A stretch of DNA of 64,000 nt, from positions 62,001-126,000 of the forward strand of contig NZ_JARESE010000015.1 of assembly GCF_029076845.1 (NCBI RefSeq). The letters run 5' to 3'. The position numbers and the translations under genes are program-made. The notes below the pieces were generated by a model. It saw nothing but the letters and a program-made list of their open reading frames with translations. It ran no database searches and was not told where the DNA came from. Below are positions 36,562-45,541 of this stretch, in pieces; the stretch's first letter is position 1; each line of letters starts with the position of its first letter. This DNA is from Novosphingobium album (ex Liu et al. 2023). Its GTDB lineage: Bacteria > Pseudomonadota > Alphaproteobacteria > Sphingomonadales > Sphingomonadaceae.

Positions 36562-37377
36562 ATGTCCAGGACCATTCTCATCACCGGCACGTCGTCGGGC
36601 TATGGCAAGGCGGCCGCGCGCCTGTTTCTCGATCGTGGCTGGAACGTCGTCGCGACGATGCGGCGGCCGGACGCCTCGTTGTTCGGCGGCGAGACCGAGC
36701 GGCTGAAAGTGCTGCCGCTCGACATCACCAGCCCGGCCAGCATCGCCGATGCGATCGAGGCTGCCGTCGCCGCCTTCGGTGCCATCGACGTGTGGGTGAA
36801 CAACGCCGGCATTGGCCTTGCCTCGATTGTCGAGGCCACGCCCGACAGCACTGTCCGGGAGATGTTCGAGACCAACACGTTCGGCGTGATCGCCGCCTGC
36901 CGCGCCATCATCCCGCAGATGCGCCGGCAGGGGCATGGCGTGATCGTGAACGTCACCTCCAGCGTGACGATCGGCGTGATGCCGCTGGTCGCGATCTATG
37001 CCGCCAGCAAGTTCGCGGTGGAAGGCTTTACCGAAGCGCTTTCCTATGAACTGGGCGCGTTCAACATCCAGGCGCGGCTGGTGGAGCCGGGCTATGCGCC
37101 CACCACCAGCTTCGCCGCCAACGGCAGCGAGCGGATGACGGGGCTGTTCCCGGCCGACTATCACGCCTTCACCCAGGCCTGCTTCGCGCGGATGGCGAAC
37201 TACCCGACCGCTTATTGCACCGAGGCGGAAGTGGCCGAAGCGGTCCATGCGGCCGCCACCGATCCGGGCGACCGGCTGCGCTACCTCGCCGGTGCGGACA
37301 GCAGGTTTCTCGCCGATCTGCGCTGGAGCACGTCGGAAGAGCACTATCGGCGCACCATGCGCGAAACTTTCGCCTGA
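36562..37377 (+). CDS. Short-chain dehydrogenase/reductase (AraC-divergent)
   Basis: A 271-residue classical SDR: cofactor loop TGTSSGYG, structural NNAG in WVNNAGIG, and the catalytic Y-x3-K in YAASK, with the catalytic serine in VTSSVTIG. The ATG at 36562 has GGAG seven bases upstream; an ATG at 36550 four codons earlier has none. The long C-terminal segment, containing HAFTQACFARMANYP, defines the substrate pocket and resembles SDRs annotated as oxidoreductases of unknown specificity. Probably NADP-dependent and induced through the divergent AraC protein. It is convergent with mgtA, 15 bp from that gene's stop. Confidence 0.9.
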   Translation: MSRTILITGTSSGYGKAAARLFLDRGWNVVATMRRPDASLFGGETERLKVLPLDITSPASIADAIEAAVAAFGAIDVWVNNAGIGLASIVEATPDSTVREMFETNTFGVIAACRAIIPQMRRQGHGVIVNVTSSVTIGVMPLVAIYAASKFAVEGFTEALSYELGAFNIQARLVEPGYAPTTSFAANGSERMTGLFPADYHAFTQACFARMANYPTAYCTEAEVAEAVHAAATDPGDRLRYLAGADSRFLADLRWSTSEEHYRRTMRETFA

Positions 37378-37392
37378 TGGCCGCGATCGCCT

Positions 37393-39984
37393 TCAGCCGC
37401 GCTTCGGCCCGGATATGAAGCGGCGCACATAGGCGTATTTCACCGCTTCGGTGGTCAGGATATAGGCGGCCACGATCCCCAGGCTTGCCACCAGTTCGAT
37501 GCCGCCGAGCCGCACGAAGCCGAACAGGGCGGCGATCGGCGGCACGAACGGCAGCGCCAGCGTCAGCAGGCCGACCGCCGCCGTGCTCCACGCCAGCATC
37601 GCGCTCGGGCGGCTGCGCCAGGCGGGGCGCCAGGTCCGCAGCACCAGCACGACGGCGATCTCGGTCATCACCGAAACGATGAACCAGGTGGTGTGGAACA
37701 TCGTCGCATCCGCGTGGACCACTTTCAGCAGGAACAGGAAGGTCAGCATGTCGAACAGCGAACTGACCACGCCGAACACCACCATGAACCGGGTGATCTC
37801 GCGCACGTCCCAGCGCTGCGGCCGGGCCAGCCGCTCGGGATCGACCACGTCGGTGGCGATCGCCATCGACGGCAGGTCGGAAATCAGGTTGTTGAACAGG
37901 ATCTGCTTGGGCAGCAGCGGCAGGAATGGCAGCAGCGGCACGGCCAGCGCCATGCTGATCATGTTGCCGAAATTGGCGCTGGTGGTGATGGCGATGTATT
38001 TCATCGTGTTGCCGAAGGTATGCCGCCCGTCCTCCACGCCCCGGCGCAGCACGTCGAGATCGGCGGTCATGAGGACGACGTCGGCGCTTTCGCGCGCGAC
38101 ATCGACCGCGCCTTCCACCGAGATGCCGACATCGGCCGAATAGAGCGCGGGCGCATCGTTGATCCCGTCGCCCAGGAAGCCGACGGCGTGGCCGCGCCGG
38201 CGCAAGGCGTGGACGATCCGCTCCTTCTGCTGGGGGTCGATCTCGACGAACAGCTGCGCGCGCTCGGCCGCGTGCCACAGCGCCTCGTCACCCATCGCCG
38301 CGATGTCCGCTCCCGTCAGGATCGCTTCGGGATCGAGCCCCACCTCGCGCGCCACATGGGCGGTGACATAGCGGTTGTCCCCGCTCACGACTTTCACCTT
38401 GACGCCAAGCCCGGCAAGCGCGCGCAGGGCCTCGCGCGCGCCGGGCTTGGGCGGATCGTCGAACAGCAGGAAGCCCAGCAGGACCAGGTCGTGCTCGTCG
38501 GCGACGGTGTAGCGCGGCTGGGGCGCCAGGCAGCGCTGCGCCACCGCCAGCACGCGCCGGCCCTGCGCGCCCTGTTCGGCGACATAGGCGAGCAGGGCCT
38601 CGCGCCGCGCATCGTCGAGCGGGGCCTCGCCATCGGCGGCGATCACGCCGGTGCAGACCGACAGGGTTTCCGCCACCGCGCCCTTGACGATCAGCCGGTG
38701 GCGCTCGCGGTCCGGCTCGGCCACCACGATGGTCAGCCGGCGGCGATTGAAATCATAGGGAATCTCGTCAAGCTTGGTCAGCCCCGTGGCCGAAAGGCCG
38801 GCGGCCTCGCCCGCCTTGACGATCGCCGCGTCGAGCGCGTTGGCGATGCCGGTTTCCAGCGAGGCGTTGAGGAAGGCGCTCGCCAGCACGTCGGCGCGGG
38901 GCGTGCCCGCGGGATCGACCGCATCCGCCAGCGTGACGATGCCGCTGGTGATCGTGCCGGTCTTGTCGGTGCACACGATGTCGAGGCTGCCCAGCATCTC
39001 GATCGCTTCCAGCTTGCGCACGATCACGCCGCGCCGCGCCATGTTGCGCGCGCCGGCCGACAGCGTGATGCTGACGATGGCCGGCAGCAGTTCGGGCGAC
39101 AGCCCCACCGAAAGCGCGACCGCGAACAGCAGCGATTCGGTGAAGGGGCGCCCCATCATCTGGTTCGCCGCCAGCACGAAGACCACCATCAGGAACATCG
39201 CGCGCAGCAGCATCTCGCCGAAATGCCGCACGCCCCGCTCGAAATCGGTCTCCGGCGCGCGGCGGCCCAGGCGCTGCGCGATCTTGCCATATTCGCTCGC
39301 GGCGCCGGTGCGCACCACCAGCAGGGTGGCCGTGCCGCTGCGCACCGACGAGCCGGCGAACAGGCAGTTGCGCCGTTCGGCCAGCGGCGCCTCGGCGGCG
39401 GAGACGCCCGGACGCTTCTCGACCGGGAAGCTCTCGCCGGTCAGCGCGGCTTCGCTGACGGTAAGATCCCGGGTTTCGAGCAGCACGCCATCGGCGGGCG
39501 CGAGATTGCCCGCGCTGAGGCGGACGATGTCGCCCGGAACGATGTCGGTGACGGGAATCTCTCGCTCGGCGCCGCCGCGCAGCACCGTGCAGCGCAGCGC
39601 CAGCCGCTGCTGCAACGCCGCGACCGCCTGCGACGCGCGATATTCCTGCGCGAAGCCGAGCAGCGCGCTGCTGATGACGATGACCGCGATGATTCCCGCG
39701 TCGCTCCAGTCCCGCAGCGCCAGCGACACTACCGCGCCAGCCAGCAGGATCAGCACCAGCGGGCTGGCGAACTGGCGGCGCAGCAAGGCCAGCGGCCCGG
39801 CCCGGTGATCGCGCGTGACCCGGTTGGGCCCTTCGCGCGCGAGCCGCGCCGCGGCCGACGTGTCGGCCAGCCCGGCTGCCGCCGATCCCAGCGCTGCCAG
39901 CAGATCCTCGCCCGTGCGGGTCCAGTAACGGTCCGCGCTGTCCGGCGACCGCGCGCGGCTGGCTTGGTCGGGGACAGGCTTCAT
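37393..39984 (-). CDS. mgtA: Magnesium-translocating P-type ATPase (MgtA/MgtB)
   Basis: P3B-type inner-membrane pump that imports Mg2+. The 863 residues include the actuator motif LTGES, the membrane-4 sequence LSVGLSPELLPAIV characteristic of MgtA, phosphorylated D340 in CTDKTGT, and the hinge GDGINDAPAL, with paired C-terminal helices. The ATG at 39984 has GAGGAG seven bases before it; the open frame continues upstream without a plausible start. The leader (39985-40136) is only 152 bp before the next gene on the same strand, and I see no obvious Mg2+ riboswitch fold, although I could not fold it rigorously. Confidence 0.93.
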   Translation of the reverse strand: MKPVPDQASRARSPDSADRYWTRTGEDLLAALGSAAAGLADTSAAARLAREGPNRVTRDHRAGPLALLRRQFASPLVLILLAGAVVSLALRDWSDAGIIAVIVISSALLGFAQEYRASQAVAALQQRLALRCTVLRGGAEREIPVTDIVPGDIVRLSAGNLAPADGVLLETRDLTVSEAALTGESFPVEKRPGVSAAEAPLAERRNCLFAGSSVRSGTATLLVVRTGAASEYGKIAQRLGRRAPETDFERGVRHFGEMLLRAMFLMVVFVLAANQMMGRPFTESLLFAVALSVGLSPELLPAIVSITLSAGARNMARRGVIVRKLEAIEMLGSLDIVCTDKTGTITSGIVTLADAVDPAGTPRADVLASAFLNASLETGIANALDAAIVKAGEAAGLSATGLTKLDEIPYDFNRRRLTIVVAEPDRERHRLIVKGAVAETLSVCTGVIAADGEAPLDDARREALLAYVAEQGAQGRRVLAVAQRCLAPQPRYTVADEHDLVLLGFLLFDDPPKPGAREALRALAGLGVKVKVVSGDNRYVTAHVAREVGLDPEAILTGADIAAMGDEALWHAAERAQLFVEIDPQQKERIVHALRRRGHAVGFLGDGINDAPALYSADVGISVEGAVDVARESADVVLMTADLDVLRRGVEDGRHTFGNTMKYIAITTSANFGNMISMALAVPLLPFLPLLPKQILFNNLISDLPSMAIATDVVDPERLARPQRWDVREITRFMVVFGVVSSLFDMLTFLFLLKVVHADATMFHTTWFIVSVMTEIAVVLVLRTWRPAWRSRPSAMLAWSTAAVGLLTLALPFVPPIAALFGFVRLGGIELVASLGIVAAYILTTEAVKYAYVRRFISGPKRG

Positions 39985-40136
39985 CGCGGCGCTCCTCGCG
40001 CGAGCGGACGGGGCCTGCGAACCGCCCCGCCGCGCGCGTTCGCGAAGCATACTATCGTCGCGCGCCGTGCCAAGCCATCGTGGCGGGCCCGAGGGAGCGG
40101 TCGCGTGCGGTTCGCTCTTGCGGCGGGATCGGCGGG

Positions 40137-41237
40137 CTACGCGCCCACCGCGAAGCGATACGCGTGCTCGGACGCATCGTCGAGCGATCGCAGGACCACC
40201 TGATCGCGGCCCCTGTGCTTGGCGGTGTAGAGCGCTTCGTCGGCCAGCCGGTACAAGTGGCGGAAATCGGCGCCCTTTGCTGCTTCGGCAACGCCGATGC
40301 TGACAGTCACCTTGCCGCCGCCGATCGCCGCGTGGTGATCGCAGGCGGCGACTTCCTGGCGGACGCTGTCCGCGAAGCGGGCCAGCGCGAAGCCTTCCAG
40401 GCCGCCGATCATCAGCGCGAATTCCTCGCCCCCCAGCCGCGCGACCGTGCACAGGGCGCCTTCCCAGCGGCCGATCCGGCGCGCGATCGTGGCCAGCACC
40501 ATGTCGCCCGCTTCGTGCCCGTGGGCATCGTTGATCCGCTTGAACCAGTCGACATCAACGATCAGCAGCGCGATCGGGCTGGCATTGGCGCGCGCGGCTT
40601 CGAGCATCGGGGTGACGACGTCGATGAAGCCGCGCCGGTTGCGCAGCCCTGTCAGCGGATCGCGCCGCGCCAGTTCGTGCGCTTGCGCCTCGGCCCGGCG
40701 CGCCCGGTCGCGCTCGACGCGCAGGCGGGCATGGGTGCGCGAGGCCGCGAACGAGAGCCACAGCGTCTGCCAGGCTGCTGCTAGCAGCACCAGCGTCTGC
40801 GATCCGCCGCCCCAGAACAGCATATCGACATCGAGGAACTGCGCCACCGCCAGCGCCGCCATCGGCAGCGACCAGGCCACCGCGAACGTGCGCGCCTCGG
40901 CGCTGCCCCGGCGCCAGGCGCAGCCCAGGCACACCGCGACCGCCAGCAGATCGACCAGGATCAGCACGCCCAGGACATCGGCCAGGGCCATGATCGGCCC
41001 GGCGCGCATGAACGCCAGCGGCACGCCGAGCACGCCGATCACGCCGCCGAGCACCAGCGTGGCCGGCCCGAGCCGGCGAGGCAGGTGGTCCCGGTCCAGC
41101 GCGGTGATCGCGCTCAGCGTCGCGAGCGTCACCGCAAGGCAGGAAAGGCCGGTGCAAAGCTGCGCTGAAACCACGCCGGCCATGCCCGGCAGGAAGAACA
41201 GGTGAAGCTGCGACCAGACCGCGCCCCACACCGCCAT
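40137..41237 (-). CDS. GGDEF diguanylate cyclase, C-terminal part of a gene split by an in-frame stop
   Basis: A 366-residue stretch with six or so membrane helices (7TMR-DISM type) followed by a GGDEF domain: RRDPLTGLRNRRGF at about 191-204 and catalytic GGEEF at 269-273. It has no RxxD inhibitory site before GGEEF. It would make cyclic di-GMP. The frame continues upstream without shift: six sense codons (GAWAGC) lead back to a TAA at 41256-41258, and the same frame then encodes the periplasmic sensor half. The ATG at 41237 has no ribosome site. The GGDEF part may be made by reinitiation, or the gene may be inactivated. Confidence 0.8.
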   Translation of the reverse strand: MAVWGAVWSQLHLFFLPGMAGVVSAQLCTGLSCLAVTLATLSAITALDRDHLPRRLGPATLVLGGVIGVLGVPLAFMRAGPIMALADVLGVLILVDLLAVAVCLGCAWRRGSAEARTFAVAWSLPMAALAVAQFLDVDMLFWGGGSQTLVLLAAAWQTLWLSFAASRTHARLRVERDRARRAEAQAHELARRDPLTGLRNRRGFIDVVTPMLEAARANASPIALLIVDVDWFKRINDAHGHEAGDMVLATIARRIGRWEGALCTVARLGGEEFALMIGGLEGFALARFADSVRQEVAACDHHAAIGGGKVTVSIGVAEAAKGADFRHLYRLADEALYTAKHRGRDQVVLRSLDDASEHAYRFAVGA

Positions 41238-41255
41238 GCACCCGGCCCAGGCGCC

Positions 41256-41897
41256 TTACCATGCGGGAAACTGGCGGCGGACGGCGAAAGCCAGCGACGC
41301 ATTGTAGATGGCGCCGATCACCAGCAGCATCAGCGCCGCGCCGATCGAGGTGGCCAGCGCGATCGATTGCATGGAGGCCTCGCCATCGCGCATCATGCGC
41401 AGGCGCAGCAGATCGGCGCTGGCCAGCCTGTCGAACCGCAGCGTCAGCGCGACCAGCGGCACATTGCGATCCGGTGCCGGGAAAGCGATCTGGCCGCCGG
41501 CCCGCCAGTGCGACCCCATGTCGCCGCCGCGCACCGTCTGGCGCACGATCCTGCCATCGGCATAGGTGAAGGCGACCTGCATCCGGTCGAACCGCGTGTT
41601 GTGGACCAGCAGGACAAAGTCATCGCGATCGACCGGGTATTGGCGAAGATCGACATGCAGCCAGAGGCTGCCCCGCTGATAGTCCGCAGGCTTGCCCTTG
41701 CAGGCGAATCGGGTGGGCAGGGCATCGCTGGCCGGGGGCCGGGCACTGACCGCGTGGCACAGCGACCGGCCGAGCCGGACTTCGGCGGCATTGGCGGGCG
41801 CGGTCCAGCCAAACCCGAGCAGCACGGCCAGGAACAGCAGCGCGTTCAACCCCGGATGCCGGGATGCGCGTCGCTGGAATTCGTGGTTGCTGTCCAT
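41256..41897 (-). CDS. 7TMR-DISM sensor half of the split diguanylate cyclase
   Basis: A 213-residue protein: signal sequence to NAAEV, then a 7TMR-DISM extracellular sensor (LWLHVDLRQYPVDRDDFVLL, FDRMQVAFTYADG) and the first transmembrane helix (IALATSIGAALMLLVIGAIYNASLAF), ending RRQFPAW-stop. Related full-length proteins continue from this helix through six more helices into GGDEF, which is exactly what the next reading frame encodes after the TAA. This is therefore a truncated N-terminal portion, not a complete gene. The first ATG (41897) begins MDSNHEFQRR. Confidence 0.78.
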   Translation of the reverse strand: MDSNHEFQRRASRHPGLNALLFLAVLLGFGWTAPANAAEVRLGRSLCHAVSARPPASDALPTRFACKGKPADYQRGSLWLHVDLRQYPVDRDDFVLLVHNTRFDRMQVAFTYADGRIVRQTVRGGDMGSHWRAGGQIAFPAPDRNVPLVALTLRFDRLASADLLRLRMMRDGEASMQSIALATSIGAALMLLVIGAIYNASLAFAVRRQFPAW

Positions 41898-42010
41898 GTC
41901 GCCATGCCCGATGGCACGGTTAAGCCTTCCATAAAGTTACCGTAGGCCGCTTCCCGTGGATAATTGGCGCCATGGTAGGCGCTGGCCTTGCCATCGCAAG
42001 GGGAAGATTG

Positions 42011-42049
42011 CGTCCGGGGAGCCCGCCGCGAGGGCGCTTTCCCCGGACG
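42011..42049. terminator. Hairpin downstream of the LuxCE-linked TBDT gene
   Basis: CGTCCGGGGA (42011-42020) pairs with TCCCCGGACG (42040-42049), and a nested GCCC/GGGC stem lies in the loop. It lies just past the stop (42056) of the minus-strand receptor. No T-run follows on the minus strand, so this is a stem-type terminator or mRNA end structure. Confidence 0.6.
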
Positions 42050-42055
42050 GGGCCG

Positions 42056-44539
42056 TCAGAAGCTGTAGCGCAGGCGCACCCCGTACATGCGCGGCTCGCC
42101 GATGTAGCGCGCCAGATAGCCTTGTGCCGGGCTGATGTTGTGCGCGGTGAAATAGCGCTTGTCGAAGGCGTTGGTCATGAAGAACTGGGCATCGACCGGC
42201 GATCCCATGATGCCCGACCAGCTTGCGTTGAGATTGACCAGCGTGTTCGCCGCGATGAACGAATAGTCGTCGAAGCTGCCCAGGATCGTCCTGCGGCCGG
42301 TCGAGGTGACCGGATCCTGGTAGAACATCCTGGCGGTATAGCTGAACGTGCCGCCCAGCGTGATCTCGCCGATGGCCCGGTCCAGCGGCAAGGTATAATT
42401 CGCCGTGGCCGAGACCTTGTGCTTGGGCGTGAACGGCAGCGCGCCGCCGACAAGCGGGCCGCGCCCGTCGGTGTAGCGCAGCGGATCGGGCGTGGCGAGG
42501 TAGGTGGCGTCGAGTTCCTCCAGCTTGCTGTTGAGATAGGCATAGCTGGCCTGGAGGCGGAAACCGTCGAACGGAGAGACCGTGGCTTCGATTTCGGCGC
42601 CGTAGATCCGCGACTTGCCGGCGTTGACGATGGCCAGGTTCGAGGGATAGGGCGGCACGCCGGTGAAGGTGGCCTTCAACTGCTGATCGCGGAAATCGTT
42701 GTAGAAGGCCGCGATGTTGAACGTGCCGGGGATCGCGCCGCGAAACGTCGCCTTGACGCCGGCTTCATAGCTGTCGACCTTTTCGGGGCGGTAGGTGTCG
42801 CGGCCCTGGATGCTCTGCGGGCTGGTCGATCCCTGGCGATAGCCGCGCGCCCATTTCGCATAGAGCAGGAGATCGGGGTTCGGCTTGTAATCCAGGCCGA
42901 TCAGCCAGGTCGGCGCCTTGGAATCCTGCCGCAGGATCCGGCCGCATTCGGTGAGCGCCGGCTCATCGACGCAGCTTCGCACCGGCTGGTCGCGGTCGGG
43001 GCCAAGGAAGCGGTAGAGCGCCTTGTCGACAATCTCGGTGCGCACCTTGTCCCAGGTGTAGCGCAGGCCGGCCGTGACTTTCAGCCGCTCCGTCAGGTCA
43101 TAGCTGGCCTGCGCGTAAAGGCCGATGTTGCGGAACGTGGTCTTGGCCAATTGGCGGTTGACCGATCCGACGCTGGCGCCCGTGATCACGCCGAAGATAT
43201 CGCGACATTGGAAGGTATTGGAATCGGTGCAGAAGTTGTTGGTCTGGCTCTGCGTGCCATAAGCGGAGAGCGGTGTGCTCTTCTCAAAATAGGCGCCTGT
43301 CTGCCAGGTCAGCCGGCCATCGGTGGAGCGGCCCTGGAATTGCAGTTCCTCGGTAAAGGTGGCCTGATCGCTCGCCTCGTATCCGGGCGGCGACTGGACG
43401 GTGGAACTGCCGCTGACCATGCCGACGAACTCGGCTGGCACGGTGATCAGCGTGCCGCTGGTGTTGCGCAGCGTCGCCGGGACGACGAAGGACAGGCCGA
43501 ACAGGTCTACCGACTGGTCCTGCACCTGCTCGGCATAGCTGGCGATGTTCTTGATCGTCAGCGTGTCGCTGGCCTGCCAGGTGGTGGTGTTGATCACCTG
43601 CCACTGCTCGATCTCCTGCCGTGCATCGGCCAGGTAGTTGGACACCGCCATGAACGGCGCGTCGCGTTCCCGGTCAAGCTGGGCGCAGACGAACTGCGCG
43701 GTGATCACGCGCACGCTGCCGTCGAAGCAGTCGGTCAGCTTGGCGACCGAGCCATGCGGCGTCGAATGGCCGTATGAGGCGAGCGTGTAGTTTTCCAGAT
43801 CCGGCGTCAGATCGGCCACCAGGCTGACGCGCGCGGCGAAATAGTCGATATCGGCGAAGTCCTTCGGGCCGATGCCGGAGATGTTCCTGAGGTAGCCCTC
43901 GCGTTTCTGCCGGTCGAAGCCGAAGCGCAGGCGGAACGTATCGTTGACCGGCAGGTTCACCACGCCTTGCAGCCGCCGCATGTCGGAGTTGCCGATCGAG
44001 CCTTCGACATAGCCTTCGAAATCGCGCGAGGGCTTGCGCGGCACCAGCAGCACCGCGCCGCCGGTGGTGTTGCGGCCGAACAGCGTGCCTTGCGGCCCTT
44101 TCAGCACCTGCACGTTCTGCAGGTCGAAGAAGCTGCCCGGCCCGCCGCCGTCGCCGCTGTTCGAGGCGCCGCCATTTCGGGGGGCGACGACATCGGCGAA
44201 GTAGACGCCGACCGAGGCGGTGGTGCGCTCTTCCTGGGTGAAGCCGCGGATCGAGAACGAACCATAGTCCGAGCCGTAGCGCGTGTTGACCGAGAGCGAA
44301 GGGGTGTAGGCGACCAGATCCTTGGCCGCGACGACATTGTTGGTATCGAGTTGTTCCTGGCTGAAGGCGGTGATCGAGATCGGCACGTCCTGCAGCCGCT
44401 CCTCGACGCGGCGGGCGGTCACGATGATATCCGCACCGCCCAGCGCGTGATCCACCTCCTGCGCTTGCGCCGGGGATGAGATGAGACACATGAATGGAAT
44501 AGAAAGAACGGAGGGCAATGCCCCCTTGCGATTTTTCAT
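42056..44539 (-). CDS. TonB-dependent receptor downstream of the LuxE-LuxC-SDR operon
   Basis: An 827-residue outer-membrane receptor with signal peptide (cut after SSPAQA), TonB box DIIVTARR, a plug domain (VQVLKGPQGTLFGRNTTGGAVLLV) and a barrel ending VRLRYSF. The plug carries GGASNSGDGGGPG, a glycine-rich insertion. Start ATG at 44539 follows GGGAGGA. It is on the same strand as, and 222 bp downstream of, the SDR-LuxC-LuxE genes. The gap carries a long inverted repeat, so it may have its own promoter. Receptors of this Fe-pesticin-like class in sphingomonads are commonly linked to uptake of aromatic or hydrophobic compounds, but no ligand can be read here. Confidence 0.91.
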   Translation of the reverse strand: MKNRKGALPSVLSIPFMCLISSPAQAQEVDHALGGADIIVTARRVEERLQDVPISITAFSQEQLDTNNVVAAKDLVAYTPSLSVNTRYGSDYGSFSIRGFTQEERTTASVGVYFADVVAPRNGGASNSGDGGGPGSFFDLQNVQVLKGPQGTLFGRNTTGGAVLLVPRKPSRDFEGYVEGSIGNSDMRRLQGVVNLPVNDTFRLRFGFDRQKREGYLRNISGIGPKDFADIDYFAARVSLVADLTPDLENYTLASYGHSTPHGSVAKLTDCFDGSVRVITAQFVCAQLDRERDAPFMAVSNYLADARQEIEQWQVINTTTWQASDTLTIKNIASYAEQVQDQSVDLFGLSFVVPATLRNTSGTLITVPAEFVGMVSGSSTVQSPPGYEASDQATFTEELQFQGRSTDGRLTWQTGAYFEKSTPLSAYGTQSQTNNFCTDSNTFQCRDIFGVITGASVGSVNRQLAKTTFRNIGLYAQASYDLTERLKVTAGLRYTWDKVRTEIVDKALYRFLGPDRDQPVRSCVDEPALTECGRILRQDSKAPTWLIGLDYKPNPDLLLYAKWARGYRQGSTSPQSIQGRDTYRPEKVDSYEAGVKATFRGAIPGTFNIAAFYNDFRDQQLKATFTGVPPYPSNLAIVNAGKSRIYGAEIEATVSPFDGFRLQASYAYLNSKLEELDATYLATPDPLRYTDGRGPLVGGALPFTPKHKVSATANYTLPLDRAIGEITLGGTFSYTARMFYQDPVTSTGRRTILGSFDDYSFIAANTLVNLNASWSGIMGSPVDAQFFMTNAFDKRYFTAHNISPAQGYLARYIGEPRMYGVRLRYSF

Positions 44540-44588
44540 AGAATCCTCCCGCCACTATATTGTGGTTTTGTCCCAGGCCGATGGCCAA

Positions 44589-44636
44589 TCCGATTATATT
44601 TTTGAAAATTATTGAGGGTGAACGGATATAATCGGA
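44589..44636. promoter_or_regulatory. Ten-base inverted repeat upstream of the TBDT gene
   Basis: TCCGATTATA (44589-44598) and TATAATCGGA (44627-44636) are perfect complements separated by 28 AT-rich bases. The pair sits 50-97 bp upstream of the receptor ATG, in promoter position, and could be a dimer-of-dimers operator or contain divergent -10 elements (TATAAT). The surrounding 44540-44761 shows no gene. Confidence 0.6.
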
Positions 44637-44761
44637 AAATCTTGGCGATTTACCCGGATTCTATTCGTTCCCTGATAAAGATACTATTTAGTGTCGTTTG
44701 TGCCGTCAAGCGAAACAAATTGCCATTTTGCCTTTATCCGGCGCTTCCGTCCGCCCCGCCG

Positions 44762-45538
44762 CTACACTGCCGCCGTGCTGGCCGCGGGCAGGATCAGCAA
44801 TTGCGCGACATTGGCCCGGGGCGGCAGCGAGACGACGAAGCAGACCGCCGCGGCGATGTCGGAGGCTTCCATGAATTCCTGCCGGCGCAGCCCGGTATCG
44901 GTCGGCGATCGGGCCGGCCCGGCGGTGGCCTGCCCGTTTCCGGTGGCCAGCCCGTTCGCCAGTTCGGTCCGCGTCTGGCCCGGCTCGATGGTGCAGACGC
45001 GGATGCCGGCCGGCGCCAGTTCCTGCCGCAGGCTCTCGGAAAAGCCCGAGACGGCGAACTTGCTGGCCGCATAGGCCCCCAGCGCGCCCGAAGGCCGGCG
45101 CGCGGCCAGCGAGGAGATGTTGACGATCTGTCCCCCGCCTTGCGCCTTCATCGGCGCGATCGCCGCCTGGCAGCAATGCAGCGTGCCCATCAGGTTGACG
45201 TCCATCACTTCGCGCCACTCCCCGGCGGGCAGGGCCTCGGCGCCGCCGGCGCGGATGATGCCGGCCGCGTTCACCAGGATATCCAGCCTGCCGAAGCGGG
45301 CCACCGCTGCCGTGACGGCGCGCGCGGCCTCCCCCGCCTCGGCAACGTCGCCCGGCAAGGCCAGTGCCTCGCCGCCGGCCGCCTCGATTCGCGCCGCCAG
45401 CGCGTCGAGCCGCTCGCGCCGGCGAGCGAGGATCGCCACCGTCGCGCCGTGCCCGGCCAGCGCCAGCGCCGTCGCCTCGCCAATGCCCGAGGATGCGCCC
45501 GTGACCAGCGCCACTTTGCCTGACAGGGCCCCGGCCAC
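44762..45538 (-). CDS. Short-chain dehydrogenase/reductase of the LuxCE operon
   Basis: A 258-residue SDR: TGASSGIG cofactor loop, NAAG in ILVNAAGIIRAG, catalytic serine in ISSLAA and YAASK. The C terminus is hydrophobic and short. It starts 3 bp after the stop of the acyl-CoA reductase, which makes it the natural next step for the aldehyde that enzyme would release: reduction to an alcohol, or oxidation of a precursor alcohol. Direction and substrate are inferred from context only. Confidence 0.9.
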   Translation of the reverse strand: MAGALSGKVALVTGASSGIGEATALALAGHGATVAILARRRERLDALAARIEAAGGEALALPGDVAEAGEAARAVTAAVARFGRLDILVNAAGIIRAGGAEALPAGEWREVMDVNLMGTLHCCQAAIAPMKAQGGGQIVNISSLAARRPSGALGAYAASKFAVSGFSESLRQELAPAGIRVCTIEPGQTRTELANGLATGNGQATAGPARSPTDTGLRRQEFMEASDIAAAVCFVVSLPPRANVAQLLILPAASTAAV

Positions 45539-45541
45539 CGC

